DNA of 64,000 nucleotides, from the NCBI RefSeq assembly GCF_002813695.1, contig NZ_CP017768.1:2287501-2351500 (forward strand), read 5' to 3'. Source of the stretch: Methanobacterium subterraneum (GTDB taxonomy: Archaea > Methanobacteriota > Methanobacteria > Methanobacteriales > Methanobacteriaceae). The position numbers and the translations under genes were made by a program. Positions 9,022 through 20,299 of the stretch are shown one piece after another. The notes under the pieces were generated by a model. The model saw only the letters and a list, made by a program, of their open reading frames with translations. It was not told the origin of the DNA and ran no database searches. Numbering within the stretch: position 1 is the first letter of the stretch; every line of letters begins with the position of its first letter.

Positions 9022-10095
9022 CTATTTGAAACACTTAAAATCCGGGGAAAGGGTACTCAGAAACCTCCACTGCCTCTTCATGTAATCTATTTCTCCTTTC
9101 AAATTACTTTCATATCTATCTAAAATATTTACTGGATTAACATGCTTATTAAAATCATATTCAACTTTAATGGCCTCTGCTGCAGCATAGCCACTGGCCA
9201 GGGCAATGGATACTCCCTCACCCATTGGATTTAAAAGATTAGCAGCATCACCTGCCAAAAGCACCCGCCCCTTTCCCAGATCCACCCTAAAATCAGGAGT
9301 GATATGGGGCATTAAACCCACTTCATCCTTCTCCTCTGATAATATCCGGGCATTATGGTGTGTTTTAAGATATGAAACGAATTTAGAATGATAATATCTC
9401 ATAAGGGAAGCATCTTTAACTGCCACACCAATGATCAGGTATTCATCCTTCACATTGAACCAGGCATCGTACTGTGAAAGTTTAGGATCTAGAAAAGCAT
9501 GGAAAAAACCACTATCCAGATCAATACTACCCTTACAAAAAATCTGGTAAGTGATTATGTAATTAGAGGGTGTTTTTAGAAGACCCCTTCTGATCCTGCT
9601 GGATGCACCATCCCCGGCAATCACAAATCTGGCCTTTTCCTGGAAAAATTCCATTCTACCATTAAAACCACCCTCTTTTTCAGCAGACCTCCTGGCGAAA
9701 TTAACCGTTACATGGTCTTCTTTCTCTTCACAACTTAGAGCTGAAGTCAGTGTTTTGAGGGTGCAACCTGCATCTTCTGCCTTAAGACACATCCACCGAT
9801 CGAACTTATTTCTCCATATATTGTAACCTTCACTTTCAAACCAGTACTCCTTCCCATCTGCGCTGTTTAATATAATCCCCTTATTAATGGGGGGATATGA
9901 GAAAACATCTGCAGGTATCTTCCCAAATTCTTTTTCAACCATCTGGATTGATTTGGGTATGAGGATGCCTGAACATGACTTTTCCCGGGGTAAACTCATC
10001 TTTTCAGTTAATAAAACTTCATAACTGTATTCAGCCAACTTTTTAGCAGCAATACAACCAGCAGGTCCTGCTCCGATAATTATGACGTCGTACAA
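9022..10095 (-). CDS. FAD-dependent oxidoreductase, geranylgeranyl reductase family
   Basis: 357 residues. The N terminus YDVIIIGAGPAGCIAAKKL is the FAD-binding Rossmann motif, GDGASSRIRRGL the middle flavin motif and VLLAGDAANLLNPMGEG the C-terminal FAD-ribose motif. The order matches geranylgeranyl reductase-type flavoproteins, which in methanogens saturate archaeal lipid isoprenoids; other members are halogenase- or hydroxylase-like, so the substrate is not certain. The gene stands alone, divergent from the MATE gene. Confidence 0.75.
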   Translation of the reverse strand: MYDVIIIGAGPAGCIAAKKLAEYSYEVLLTEKMSLPREKSCSGILIPKSIQMVEKEFGKIPADVFSYPPINKGIILNSADGKEYWFESEGYNIWRNKFDRWMCLKAEDAGCTLKTLTSALSCEEKEDHVTVNFARRSAEKEGGFNGRMEFFQEKARFVIAGDGASSRIRRGLLKTPSNYIITYQIFCKGSIDLDSGFFHAFLDPKLSQYDAWFNVKDEYLIIGVAVKDASLMRYYHSKFVSYLKTHHNARILSEEKDEVGLMPHITPDFRVDLGKGRVLLAGDAANLLNPMGEGVSIALASGYAAAEAIKVEYDFNKHVNPVNILDRYESNLKGEIDYMKRQWRFLSTLSPDFKCFK

Positions 10096-10564
10096 ATTGA
10101 ATTTCTCCTCTTCTTAATTTTAGGAGGCTTATGTCTATATATTCTAGTATTTATTTCACTATTAAGAAGGTTTATCCCTTAAATCCACTTTACTGAGGGG
10201 GAGTTAATAATTTTCAGTTAACTGGGTGAATCTCTTTTAGATGAATAAAAAAAATATGTCCACTGGTAAGTATTATCTTCAGTTTGTCTTATTTGAATCT
10301 TAATTGGAAAGATCCATAAAATATTTTCAAGAATAATCCCCTCTACCCTTATTTTATCCATCGAACCACAAAGATATATATCCCCATCTACAAATTAATA
10401 ATGTTGAATCTAATTTTACCATTTTATGTCTTGCCCAGTTTATGGTAACTCTGATATTCATAACAGCTACCCTTAATCGGAGTTTAATCATTTAAAATAA
10501 ATTATTGGGGTTTTAAGATTTAAACCTCTTAGTCGAATGTTTTTAGATTTTTACGGAGAAAAAG
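10096..10564. other. Divergent intergenic region, 469 bases
   Basis: Holds the promoters of the flavoprotein (minus) and the MATE exporter (plus). GGAGAAAAA directly before 10565 is the exporter's ribosome binding site. A short open stretch around 10401-10494 is broken by stops. I see no RNA gene or strong repeat. Confidence 0.4.
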
Positions 10565-11947
10565 ATGAATTCTGATATTGAAAAATCAAAAGGTGTGGAT
10601 CAGCGTATCTCCATGGTCACTGGAGAACCTAAGAAGGCAATCAGGGTGCTGGCTATCCCTATGATCATTTCCATGTTCCTGATCATGGCTTACAACCTGG
10701 CAGACAGTATATGGGTAGCGGGCCTTGGCCCAAATGCCCTGGCAGCATTAGGTTTCATTAACCCATTATTTATGATAGTCATAGGTTTAGGTAATGGTCT
10801 GGGTGCAGGAGCAACGTCATTAATCGCCCGATGCATAGGGGCCGGTAGTAAAGAAGGTGCAGATAACGCAGCAATGCATTCTCTAATCCTAACTCTGGCA
10901 GTATCAGCAGTTTTCACAGTTATATTGCTATTATTCCTACCAAACATACTTCTACTCATGGGTGCTGGTGTCACGGTGGGTCTGGCCACGGAGTACGGGC
11001 AGATCGTATTCGGAGGTCTAATCCTCTTCATATTCTCCAATGTAGCTTCAGGGATACTGCGGGCAGAGGGGGATGTAAACCGTCCCATGTACGCCATTGC
11101 AGCCACTGCCATCCTTAACATATTCCTAGATCCCATATTCATCTATTACCTGGGATGGGGAGTTAGTGGAGCAGCCTGGGCCACCATAATTTCCAGCAGC
11201 ATTGCCTGCGGATTACTGGTCTACTGGTTACTCCTTAAAAGGGATACTTATGTCTCTTTCTCAAGGGAGGATTTCAAAGCAAGTTGGAATGTGGTTAAAA
11301 ATATTTTAATGGTAGCCTTTCCAGCTAGTGTTGAATCACTGGTCATGTCTATCCTGGGCGTTATCCTGAATCTTATACTGGTTATAACTGGTGGAGCAGA
11401 GGCCGTGGCAGTCTACACTGCTGGCTGGAGGGTGGTGATGATGGCCATGATACCACCAATAGGTATCGGAACTGCAGCCATCACTGTTGGTGGGGCTGCA
11501 TACGGTGCCCGGAACTATGAAAACCTATCCACTGCCCTGAGTTATTCAGCCAAGTTAGGGGTGGGAATAGCAGTGATCACTGGTTTATTATCCTACGTAT
11601 TTGCCGGGAACATAGCCACTATATTCACCTACTCCCCGGAAAGCGCTTTCATGGCCCCATCCATTGCTGCCTTCCTGCAGGTGATGTTCCTATTCTACCT
11701 CACCGTTCCCCTGGGAATCACTGCCAGTTCAATCTTCCAGGCAATGGGAAAAGGCTTCACATCTTTGATACTCACCATAGTCAGAGAAGTGGCTTTTGTT
11801 GCTTTCTTCGCCTACCTATTCGCCTTCACAATGGGATTCGGATCCTCAGGTGTTTGGTGGGGAATAGTAGTTGGTGGGGGGCTGGGATGTGCAGTGGCCT
11901 ATGTATGGGCCACCATATACATCAGACGCCTTAAAAAGAATTATTAG
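10565..11947 (+). CDS. MATE-family efflux transporter
   Basis: 460 residues with twelve predicted membrane helices in two homologous halves. The [20 protein letters not shown] opening and the [21 protein letters not shown] stretch of helix 2-3 are typical of archaeal/DinF-like MATE exporters, which expel cationic drugs or metabolites using Na+ or H+. The last 98 bases are duplicated exactly at 13185-13282, in a decayed copy 1.3 kb downstream. Confidence 0.9.
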   Translation: MNSDIEKSKGVDQRISMVTGEPKKAIRVLAIPMIISMFLIMAYNLADSIWVAGLGPNALAALGFINPLFMIVIGLGNGLGAGATSLIARCIGAGSKEGADNAAMHSLILTLAVSAVFTVILLLFLPNILLLMGAGVTVGLATEYGQIVFGGLILFIFSNVASGILRAEGDVNRPMYAIAATAILNIFLDPIFIYYLGWGVSGAAWATIISSSIACGLLVYWLLLKRDTYVSFSREDFKASWNVVKNILMVAFPASVESLVMSILGVILNLILVITGGAEAVAVYTAGWRVVMMAMIPPIGIGTAAITVGGAAYGARNYENLSTALSYSAKLGVGIAVITGLLSYVFAGNIATIFTYSPESAFMAPSIAAFLQVMFLFYLTVPLGITASSIFQAMGKGFTSLILTIVREVAFVAFFAYLFAFTMGFGSSGVWWGIVVGGGLGCAVAYVWATIYIRRLKKNY

Positions 11948-12095
11948 GTGGTATAAAGGAATATTTTGATAAAATTTCAAAATCATTTATATTCCTTTTT
12001 TAGATTACGGTAATTTTTAACTAGGAAAAAGCATCATGATGAAGATAGTATCTTTGAACTAAAAAAAGAAAAGGATTAATATAATTTATTTCTTT

Positions 12096-12764
12096 TTATT
12101 CCAGTTTTTTATGGCAGAGCCACCAGTCATAACAGGCAAATGCACCGGATTTTGCTTGTGCCAATCGTTCTTTTGATGTTTTAACATCTCTTGCTGGGGG
12201 TATAATCACATGATCATCCATTAACTCATTGTTAGGCCAGTTTGCTGGCATGGCTACATTGTTCTTATCCGCAGTCTGCATGGCCTCAACCACCCTCAGG
12301 ATCTCATCCATGTTTCTTCCTAATTCCTGGGGATAGTAAAGGATGATTCGTATTTTACCCTGATCATCCACCACAAAAACTGCCCTTACAGTGTTGGTTC
12401 CTTTTCCAGGATGTATAAGGCCTAATTTCTCAGCTACAGCTCCGGTATCAGCAATTACCGGGAATTCGATTTCGATGTTGAGGTTTTCATGGATCCATTC
12501 TTCCCATTTTATATGGGCAAAAACCTGGTCCACACTCATACCAATAAGTTCACAGTTCAAGTCTCTGAATTGGTCGTATCTTTTCTGGAAAGCATAGAAT
12601 TCGGTGGTACAAACTGGGGTAAAATCAGCTGGATGGCTGAAAAGAACAAACCATTTTCCTGAAAAGTCTTTTGGCAGTTCCATCATTCCATTGGTTGTTT
12701 CCACAGTCATTTCCGGGAAATAGTCTCCTAAAAGTGGCATTCCTTTCTTTTTTTCATTTTCCAT
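12096..12764 (-). CDS. Peroxiredoxin (archaeal Prx6-type, three Cys)
   Basis: 222 residues. [16 protein letters not shown] carries the peroxidatic Cys52. The C-terminal ACYDWWLC pair (Cys211 and Cys217) has the same six-residue spacing as the resolving cysteines of archaeal thioredoxin peroxidases. The enzyme reduces H2O2 and alkyl peroxides with electrons from a thioredoxin system. The frame is open to 12887, but the family start [15 protein letters not shown] and GGAGTGATATT before 12764 decide the start. Confidence 0.9.
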   Translation of the reverse strand: MENEKKKGMPLLGDYFPEMTVETTNGMMELPKDFSGKWFVLFSHPADFTPVCTTEFYAFQKRYDQFRDLNCELIGMSVDQVFAHIKWEEWIHENLNIEIEFPVIADTGAVAEKLGLIHPGKGTNTVRAVFVVDDQGKIRIILYYPQELGRNMDEILRVVEAMQTADKNNVAMPANWPNNELMDDHVIIPPARDVKTSKERLAQAKSGAFACYDWWLCHKKLE

Positions 12765-12910
12765 AATATCACTCCAGTTATTATTTATGTTTAACATGTT
12801 ATTTGGTTCTTTAGAAAACAGAACTGTTCGGAAAAGATAATCCAGTGTTTTTAAATTCATTCCATAGGTTAATAGGATAATCATCAATAATAACTAGTGG
12901 TGAACCTATA

Positions 12911-13030
12911 GAAGTATTGAAAACTCTCTCCAGGGTATATGTGGAAGATTAGGGGAACAACTTGATTTTATGAAAAAGTAGTTTATGAGACCCCAATGCT
13001 GGATGTGGGTTTGGAACTAACACAGATTGA
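12911..13030 (+). pseudogene. Decayed 5' fragment of a VOC/glyoxalase gene
   Basis: The sequence aligns with the start of the intact VOC gene at 15558 (LKTLSRVYVED..., MPDVGLELAQI) but contains in-frame stops and a shortened middle. It ends where homology to the MATE gene begins, so it is a fused remnant rather than a gene. Confidence 0.7.
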
Positions 13031-13047
13031 ATTGAGCTACTCAGCCA

Positions 13048-13283
13048 TTGGGATAGGGAATAGCTCAGTATTCAAGGTAATGGATAAATAATTCAATTCT
13101 TTAACCTCTGCCCTTATCAAAGAAGTGCTATTCGTATCATTATCCACCTACTTATTCGCCTTCACACTGGGATTCGGGTCCTCTGGTGTTTGGTGGGGAA
13201 TAGTAGTTGGTGGGGGGCTGGGATGTGCAGTGGCCTATGTATGGGCCACCATATACATCAGACGCCTTAAAAAGAATTATTAA
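13048..13283 (+). pseudogene. Duplicated 3' end of the MATE exporter gene
   Basis: Homologous to about 11715-11947. The first part is diverged and has a stop (remnant of [11 protein letters not shown]), the middle is moderately diverged, and 13185-13282 is identical to 11849-11946 over 98 bases. The mix of old and perfect identity suggests gene conversion from the intact gene. Confidence 0.85.
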
Positions 13284-13664
13284 ATTCTTTTTTTTATTTT
13301 TTAGCATATCTCATTATGAATTAAATCATAAAATAGACTAACTAATACTACTAATATGAAATATTCAAATAATCCTTTTCTTCTAGTTTTAACGGGCTAG
13401 ACTAACATTTTTCAATCTTAAAAAGACCATACAATCTCTATGGATGATAAAAGTGGGGAGAGTCGTATAAATAATAAATTAGTATCCATAATGATTTATG
13501 TTATGTCGTAATATTAATATTAGATATTGTTCCGTTAACTACCAAAACCTTCAATACAATTTTCACAAAACCTTTCTTTATTATAAGGTTTTAAACTACT
13601 TTTCATTATTAACGGATAAAAACAGAGAAGAATTATTCTATCAATTGTAAAAGGAGGTGAAAAT
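13284..13664. promoter_or_regulatory. Upstream region of the adhesin gene, with a hairpin at 13567-13592
   Basis: 381 bases without a gene. AAAACCTT (13567-13574) and AAGGTTTT (13585-13592) form a perfect 8-bp stem with a ten-base loop, about 75 bases before the start of the surface protein, within its probable leader or promoter. AAAGGAGGTGAAA at 13650-13662 is an unusually strong ribosome binding site for that gene. Confidence 0.45.
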
Positions 13665-15320
13665 ATGGACAGAAACCATATAATACTCACTATTTTGTTA
13701 CTTTTTGGCTTTTTGATATCTATACAAGCCGTATATTCAGCGGAGATAATTATTGGTCCCACTGATAGTATCCAGACTGCAATTGACACTGCTAATCCAC
13801 AGGATACAATCATTCTCAACAACGGAACCTACAACGATAGCAGTATCCAAGTAAATAAAGAATTAACACTGAAAAGTGTCACAGAAAACCCGGATGATGT
13901 AATCATCGATGCTCAACAGAATGGCAGAGTAATTGAAGTACTATCTGGAGTCAACAATGTAAAAATACAGGGTTTGACCATTTCCAATGGATATTTTGAC
14001 GGAACATGGAACGGAGATGGGGCTGGTATTTCCAACAAAGGCGGAACAATAACCCAACCTACCCAGATAATCAACTGTAAATTCACCAACAACAACGCCA
14101 CTGGTGAGGGTGGAGCTATCTACAATAGGGGTGTTTTGACCATCACTAACTGTACACTCACCAACAACACCGCAGATGGAAATGGTGGTGGAATATCCAA
14201 CCGAGGTAATTTGACCATTACCGGTAGTGTCATTCAGCAGAACACTGCTCCCTCCATGGGTGGGGGAATATATAACTTGGATACCATGACCATTACTAGT
14301 TGTACCATCCAACAAAACCAGGCTAGTGGTGGTGGGGGAATACTCAATGATGGTGACTTAACCGTTACTGGTAGCACCATTCAACAAAATCAAGGTGATA
14401 ATGGTGGGGGAATTAACAACTTTGATACTTTAACCATTACTGCTAGTGTTATTGGGCAGAACACTGCCCCTTATGGTGGGGGAATAGCCAACTGGAATAC
14501 TCTAAATATCGTGGGGAGTATTATCCAGGAGAACACCGCAGAATTTTTTGGAGGAGGATTACATAACCTTCAAGGCACGGCAAACATCACCGATACCACC
14601 TTCCAACTCAACAACGCAGGTAGTGGTGGAGGGATGTGCAACTGGGATACGTTAACCATTACCAGTAGCACCATCAAGCAAAATAACGCCACCAGTGGTG
14701 GGGGAATCTTCAATGATCATCTGCAAGATGTTTATGGTATAGTGGATGCGAATTTTAACCGTATCGTTGCCAACACACCTAAGGCCATACAGAGTGATAG
14801 TGGTACTGTGAATGCGGAGTATAACTGGTGGGGTTCTAACAACCCAAATTTCAACGCTCTAATCACCGGAGATGTGGATTATATTTCATGGTTGGTCATG
14901 ACTTACAGTGCCAATTCAAGGGTGATCTCCCTGGGCGGACTATCTACCCTTACTGCAGATTTCAGATATGATTCTAATGGGGTATTTCACGATCCTGCAG
15001 CCGGACACTTGCCTGATGAAACACCGGTGACCTTCACTACTAATCTGGGTAATGTGGGTAGTAAATCAATAGTTACAGGAACCATCAATGGAATAGCAAC
15101 TGCAATACTGCGTGGAAACGAAGCAGCAGGTGAAGCTTTGACCTCGGCCCGCCTTGACAACCAAACTTTAACTGCTACCGTAACCATTACACCAACTGCC
15201 AGAGCAGCCAGCTCAAGTACAAAAACCATCGGAATGCAGAGCACGGGAATACAACTTGCAGGAATAGGGCTAGCCATCCTATTAGTAAGTGCCGGGTTAA
15301 TCCTACCCAAAAGAAAATAA
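13665..15320 (+). CDS. Adhesin-like surface protein with right-handed beta-helix repeats
   Basis: 551 residues. A signal peptide (about 1-26, ending VYSA) leads into tandem short repeats of the type LTITxSxIQQNxAxxGGGIxN, from about 95 to 365, which build a parallel beta helix. A beta domain with FTTNLG and ATVTITPTA follows, and the protein ends in a membrane anchor (IQLAGIGLAILLVSAGLIL) and the basic KRK tail. This is the layout of the adhesin-like proteins of Methanobacteriales, which are displayed on the cell wall. Ligand unknown. It is probably highly expressed given the strong ribosome binding site. Confidence 0.85.
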   Translation: MDRNHIILTILLLFGFLISIQAVYSAEIIIGPTDSIQTAIDTANPQDTIILNNGTYNDSSIQVNKELTLKSVTENPDDVIIDAQQNGRVIEVLSGVNNVKIQGLTISNGYFDGTWNGDGAGISNKGGTITQPTQIINCKFTNNNATGEGGAIYNRGVLTITNCTLTNNTADGNGGGISNRGNLTITGSVIQQNTAPSMGGGIYNLDTMTITSCTIQQNQASGGGGILNDGDLTVTGSTIQQNQGDNGGGINNFDTLTITASVIGQNTAPYGGGIANWNTLNIVGSIIQENTAEFFGGGLHNLQGTANITDTTFQLNNAGSGGGMCNWDTLTITSSTIKQNNATSGGGIFNDHLQDVYGIVDANFNRIVANTPKAIQSDSGTVNAEYNWWGSNNPNFNALITGDVDYISWLVMTYSANSRVISLGGLSTLTADFRYDSNGVFHDPAAGHLPDETPVTFTTNLGNVGSKSIVTGTINGIATAILRGNEAAGEALTSARLDNQTLTATVTITPTARAASSSTKTIGMQSTGIQLAGIGLAILLVSAGLILPKRK

Positions 15321-15324
15321 TAGG

Positions 15325-15363
15325 GAGTTAAAAACTCTCTCTTCTCTATTTTTTCTATTTCTT
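15325..15363 (+). terminator. Probable terminator of the adhesin gene
   Basis: A small GAGTT/AACTC stem directly after the stop is followed by a T-rich run (15348-15363). Oligo-T tracts are the usual archaeal termination signal. Confidence 0.45.
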
Positions 15364-15557
15364 TTATATAAATGACTATAAAATATCTACCAATATAAAC
15401 TTAATTAAAACCCATTTCAGGGGTTTATTCGGGTTAATTTAACAGGATTGGAACTAATGAGGTCTTTTATTCTTAAAATAGTAATCGGGTAGTGTTTTTA
15501 GGGGTGGAGGATTATTTTTTAAGGGAAGATTAACAATAAGAATAAGTGAGTGATTAA

Positions 15558-15917
15558 ATGAGAATATTGAAAACACTTTCCAGGGTTTATGTTGAAGATT
15601 TAGATGAGCACCTGGATTTTTATGAAAAACTCCTGGGAATGAAGGTGGAGATGAGGATTCCAATGCCGGATGTGGGTCTGGAATTAGCACAGATTGATGA
15701 TATCCTGATTATAGCTGGTTTAGAACAGGCCTTGCAACCATTTAAAAGGACTCAGGCTACATTCATGGTGGATTCTGTGGAGGAGTATGAAGCATTCCTG
15801 GTAAATAATGGATCAGAAATTGTTAGAGGTCCTCAGAAAGTCCCCACCGGTGTTAACATGACCGTCAAACACTTGGATGGCTCTATTTTCGAATACGTCC
15901 AGCATAACTTAGAATAG
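15558..15917 (+). CDS. VOC-superfamily (glyoxalase/bleomycin-resistance-like) protein
   Basis: 119 residues, one beta-alpha-beta-beta-beta repeat pair: LSRVYVEDLDEHLDFYEKLLG is the canonical opening, FMVDSVEEYEAFLVNNG the second module and LDGSIFEYVQH the terminal strand with a metal-ligand-like Glu. Members bind a metal ion and act as isomerases, dioxygenases or antibiotic-binding proteins; the substrate cannot be told. A decayed copy of its 5' end lies at 12911-13030. Confidence 0.75.
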   Translation: MRILKTLSRVYVEDLDEHLDFYEKLLGMKVEMRIPMPDVGLELAQIDDILIIAGLEQALQPFKRTQATFMVDSVEEYEAFLVNNGSEIVRGPQKVPTGVNMTVKHLDGSIFEYVQHNLE

Positions 15918-15938
15918 TATTTACCAAATAATTTTAAC

Positions 15939-16364
15939 TTATTTTCTTTCTGGTCTTTCCCTTCTAATTTCCATACAGTTTTCAGGATGGGAAATTGGCT
16001 CGAAACCCACCTTCCCATAAACACTATGGGCATCTTCGGTAACCAGCATCCAGATATAAACATCCTCAAGTTCCTTATGGGAAAGAATGTAATTCAACAT
16101 TTTCTGACCAATCCCTTTCTTACGATGGTCCTCATGAATATAAACATCTAGAATAAACGCGAATCTTGTTTTATCAGAAACAACCCGGGAGTAACCAATT
16201 TGGATTCCATCTAGAAATACACCCACAACCAGGGAAGAATTATATGCTCCCCTTTCAACCTCATCAATTTTAATTCCCGGACTCCAATCAGCCTTGCTCA
16301 GCATATCAGTTACTTTTTCAAAATCCATTTCCTCTATTCCATCTTTAATAACGATTCGGTCCAT
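15939..16364 (-). CDS. GNAT-family N-acetyltransferase
   Basis: 141 residues. The acetyl-CoA binding segment RKKGIGQKMLNYIL (R/Q-x-x-G-x-G/A) follows the beta strand FAILDVYIHEDH, and the C-terminal VYGKVGFEPIS is the usual final motif. Substrate not predictable. It overlaps no neighbour and is convergent with the VOC gene. Confidence 0.85.
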   Translation of the reverse strand: MDRIVIKDGIEEMDFEKVTDMLSKADWSPGIKIDEVERGAYNSSLVVGVFLDGIQIGYSRVVSDKTRFAFILDVYIHEDHRKKGIGQKMLNYILSHKELEDVYIWMLVTEDAHSVYGKVGFEPISHPENCMEIRRERPERK

Positions 16365-16404
16365 AAAAATTCCTTCATCTTTAAGTTTTTTCAGGATTTA
16401 ACCA

Positions 16405-17001
16405 TCAATATATTCTGGAAAAGGGATCCCAACTGGGGTCTTCCTTCCAGTCATACTCAATTTCAATGCTCTGCCTTTTGGCCACATCGTATCCCAACTG
16501 GTCAGCAACAAATCCCAGGGCCATATCCATACCGGCACTGACACCGGAACTGGTATAAATATTCCCATCTCGAACCCAGCGAGCTTCACGAACCCATTTA
16601 ACCTCTGGAAAATGCTCAGTCCACGCAAATGCCCTTTTATTAGTGGTTGCTTTCTTGCCATCCAACAAACCAGTTTTGGCCAGGAGTATGGAGCCGGTGC
16701 AAATTGTTAGGATGTATTCGGCATTAATTGAAAAATTTTTCAGATGTTTCAGGAAGATCTCATCACTAACTAGTTCCCGGGTGCCAATTCCCCCGGGGAT
16801 CATTAAAATATAATTCTCTAAATTTATTTGGGATAATGGTCTGGTGTGAACCGGCACATCCTGGCTGCTTTTAATAATTCCTCCTTCCATGGAATATAAA
16901 TTCACATGAAACTCTTCATTTAACCTGCCCAGGATTTCAACCGGGCCAAAAACATCCAGGGTTTCAAATCCATTAAAGAGGATGGTTACTACTTGGTACA
17001 T
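16405..17001 (-). CDS. DJ-1/PfpI-family protein
   Basis: 198 residues. The nucleophile elbow is ILTICTGSILLAKTG with Cys in a strained turn, followed by GKKATTNKRAF; PGGIGTRELV supplies the Gly-rich strand. This resembles the isonitrile hydratase/transcription-regulator-like branch of the family. Possible roles are hydration of isonitriles, deglycation or chaperone activity; the sequence does not decide. 44 bases separate it from the aldo/keto reductase upstream on the same strand, so the two may be co-transcribed. Confidence 0.8.
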   Translation of the reverse strand: MYQVVTILFNGFETLDVFGPVEILGRLNEEFHVNLYSMEGGIIKSSQDVPVHTRPLSQINLENYILMIPGGIGTRELVSDEIFLKHLKNFSINAEYILTICTGSILLAKTGLLDGKKATTNKRAFAWTEHFPEVKWVREARWVRDGNIYTSSGVSAGMDMALGFVADQLGYDVAKRQSIEIEYDWKEDPSWDPFSRIY

Positions 17002-17044
17002 GTTAATCCATCTATTATTCAGTTAATTATAATGTTATCCCATT

Positions 17045-18283
17045 TCAGGCACGTGATCTACGGGAGAAACGTTCACTAAGTGAAAGAAACGCATCAAAAA
17101 GTGGTACCAGGATGGTTTTACCAATCTTCACCCGGTACTGGAATCCAAATCCACCTAGTTCCTTGGAAACACCCTCTAAAAGTGCGGGTATTTCCAGTTT
17201 CTGGGGGCAGGCACGTACACATTTACCACAACCATTACAAAGTCCTGCATGGGATTCGTTACCGCTGAAAACACCTCCCAGTCGTGTCAGGTAGGTGAAG
17301 GATGTGCCACTGGTTTTGAACATGTATTTGTGGTTGTAGATCTCGAAACATGACGGTATGTCCACCCCCACAGGGCAGGGCATGCAGTAACCACAGGAGG
17401 TACAGTTGATCTTCATGAGATCATGGTAAACCTCTTTAACTTCATAATATAGTTTCAACTCATCACTGGTGAGAGTGCCAGGCAGGGCTTCTTCAGCTAC
17501 TTGTAAGTTCTCTTGCACCTCTTGTAATTCACCCATCCCTGAAACCACACAGGTAACTTCGGGATGATCTAAAACCCATCTCAAGGCCCACTCTGCAGGA
17601 CTTCTTTCAACTGGGGCTTTATCCCATATCTTCTGGGCTTCTTCTGGCACATCTGCCAGAATACCTCCTTTTAAGGGTTCCATAATGATCACAGTCACGC
17701 CCTGGGAGTGTGCGTACTCTAATCCTTCAGTTCCTGCCTGGGTTTTCTCATCCAAGTAGTTGTACTGGATAAGGCAGGCATCCCAGGGGTGGGCATCCAC
17801 AATACATTGGAAGGCATCGCCGTTATCGTGGAATGAGAATCCAATGTTCTTGATAATGCCATTTGACTTTTTTTCTTCTAAAAATTCCAGGACTCCTATC
17901 TCTTTAAGGCGCTGGAAACTTCCCTTTCCCAGGCTATGGATAAGGTAATAGTCAATGTAATCAGTTTGAAGTTTTTCCAGCTGTTTTTCCAGGTATTTCT
18001 CCATGTCATCATATTTTTTAACAGACCAGGAGGGCATCTTGGTGCAGAGTAAGACCTTCTCCCGGTATCCGTCTTTAAGGATTTCCCCCAGGAATGATTC
18101 ACTGGATCCTCCGTGGTAGGGGAATGCAGTGTCAATGAAGTTAACACCATGATCTATAGCATAATATATTTGTTTTTTAGCCTTTTCTCTGTCAATCATC
18201 CCGTTTTTGGTGGGCAGACGCATGGCTCCGAAGCCCAGTGCCGAGATTTTCTCACCATTTTTTTCATTTTTCCTGTACTGCAT
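17045..18283 (-). CDS. Aldo/keto reductase with C-terminal 4Fe-4S domain
   Basis: 412 residues. The TIM barrel has [14 protein letters not shown] (catalytic Asp/Tyr region) and [12 protein letters not shown] (His). The C-terminal third carries [16 protein letters not shown] and [12 protein letters not shown], two ferredoxin-like cysteine sets, as in the iron-sulfur aldo/keto reductases of anaerobes. It probably reduces aldehydes or ketones using NAD(P)H or reduced ferredoxin. An operator matching that of the upstream TetR gene lies at 18304-18316, in the 57-base gap between the two. Confidence 0.9.
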   Translation of the reverse strand: MQYRKNEKNGEKISALGFGAMRLPTKNGMIDREKAKKQIYYAIDHGVNFIDTAFPYHGGSSESFLGEILKDGYREKVLLCTKMPSWSVKKYDDMEKYLEKQLEKLQTDYIDYYLIHSLGKGSFQRLKEIGVLEFLEEKKSNGIIKNIGFSFHDNGDAFQCIVDAHPWDACLIQYNYLDEKTQAGTEGLEYAHSQGVTVIIMEPLKGGILADVPEEAQKIWDKAPVERSPAEWALRWVLDHPEVTCVVSGMGELQEVQENLQVAEEALPGTLTSDELKLYYEVKEVYHDLMKINCTSCGYCMPCPVGVDIPSCFEIYNHKYMFKTSGTSFTYLTRLGGVFSGNESHAGLCNGCGKCVRACPQKLEIPALLEGVSKELGGFGFQYRVKIGKTILVPLFDAFLSLSERFSRRSRA

Positions 18284-18303
18284 TTTAATACCTCTACTAG
18301 ATT

Positions 18304-18316
18304 GACCTGTCAGTCG
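18304..18316. promoter_or_regulatory. TetR operator upstream of the aldo/keto reductase
   Basis: GACCTGTCAGTCG shares the pattern GAC-x-TG-x-T-x-AGTCG with 18941-18953, upstream of the TetR gene. Location between the repressor gene and its likely target supports an operator. Confidence 0.5.
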
Positions 18317-18340
18317 AATATTTTTACTAAAAAAATACGA

Positions 18341-18901
18341 TTATTTGGATATTCCGTCCCAGAACAGTTCAAAAGAAAGTTCAATATTCTCCTGGTTCAT
18401 TCTTTCCGGGTTTTTCTCAAAATGGGTTATGGTGTTGAGTACATTGCCCCAGAAATAGTCCATTAGGAGTTCATCATACATCTGTTTAATTTCCCCTTCT
18501 CTAAATCCCTTCTTATAAACTTCAAGGAGGTCCACGAATTTTTCCTCAATTCTCCCCTTGGTGAAGGAGGTTATATAAGGGGAACAGTGGAATGTCATTA
18601 TGAAATTAAATTTATAGGGGTCTTCAATCCCAAAATTCACAAAGTTGAGCCACAGAGACTTAACATTTTCTTTAAATGATTTATCCTCATCATAATCTCC
18701 TTCAGCTGCTTCTAGGATGCTTTCCTTAGAGTAGATGTAGAGACGGTCAATGAGATCTTCCTTGGTCTTGAAGTAGTGGAAAAGTGTACCGGTGGCCACT
18801 CCTGCAGTTTTTGCGATCTCGGCAGTGGAAGTACCGTGAAATCCCTTTTCTACAAATAGTGGAAGGGATGTATCCAGTATTTTTTGTTCTTTTTCCTTCA
18901 A
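18341..18901 (-). CDS. TetR-family transcriptional regulator
   Basis: 186 residues. The N-terminal HTH reads [18 protein letters not shown] followed by [10 protein letters not shown], an excellent TetR signature; the C-terminal domain is all-alpha. It is the first gene of a two-gene minus-strand unit with the Fe-S aldo/keto reductase. Matching palindromes in front of both genes suggest it represses itself and the reductase until a small molecule, perhaps a reactive carbonyl, binds. Confidence 0.85.
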   Translation of the reverse strand: MKEKEQKILDTSLPLFVEKGFHGTSTAEIAKTAGVATGTLFHYFKTKEDLIDRLYIYSKESILEAAEGDYDEDKSFKENVKSLWLNFVNFGIEDPYKFNFIMTFHCSPYITSFTKGRIEEKFVDLLEVYKKGFREGEIKQMYDELLMDYFWGNVLNTITHFEKNPERMNQENIELSFELFWDGISK

Positions 18902-18940
18902 TTTCTACGCATCCTGAAAGTTTAATTAATCTATTTAATA

Positions 18941-18953
18941 GACTGATTAGTCG
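18941..18953. promoter_or_regulatory. TetR operator in front of its own gene
   Basis: GACTGATTAGTCG contains the perfect GACT-GATT-AGTC inverted repeat, 40 bases upstream of the TetR start, and matches the element at 18304-18316. Confidence 0.55.
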
Positions 18954-19134
18954 GTTTAGTATTTAAAGTTTTCTTATACTGTTCATATGTAAGCATGTCG
19001 GCATGTGGTGTGGAACTTGTAAATAGCGGGATGATGATCAAAAATTGACATGGCCTAAGGGGGATTATAGGGATTAAAACTATTAAGAATAAAGTTTAGA
19101 GGAATAGTTACATTCTAAACTTATAGGTGCCATA

Positions 19135-20199
<1,065 letters not shown>

Positions 20200-20299
20200 T
20201 TAAAATAACACAAGAAAACCCTCCTAAAACATTTATCAGGATATTTAAAGGATATAATTTATAAAAATCCTTAAATTAATTGATTAACTTGGGATACCC

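Noticed and set aside
10690..11142. Minus-strand frame inside the MATE gene
   Set aside because: Antisense of membrane-helix codons with no start context.
13941..14315. Long minus-strand frame inside the adhesin gene
   Set aside because: It mirrors the short Asn/Thr/Gly repeats of the beta helix; the plus-strand signal peptide, repeats and membrane anchor explain the region.
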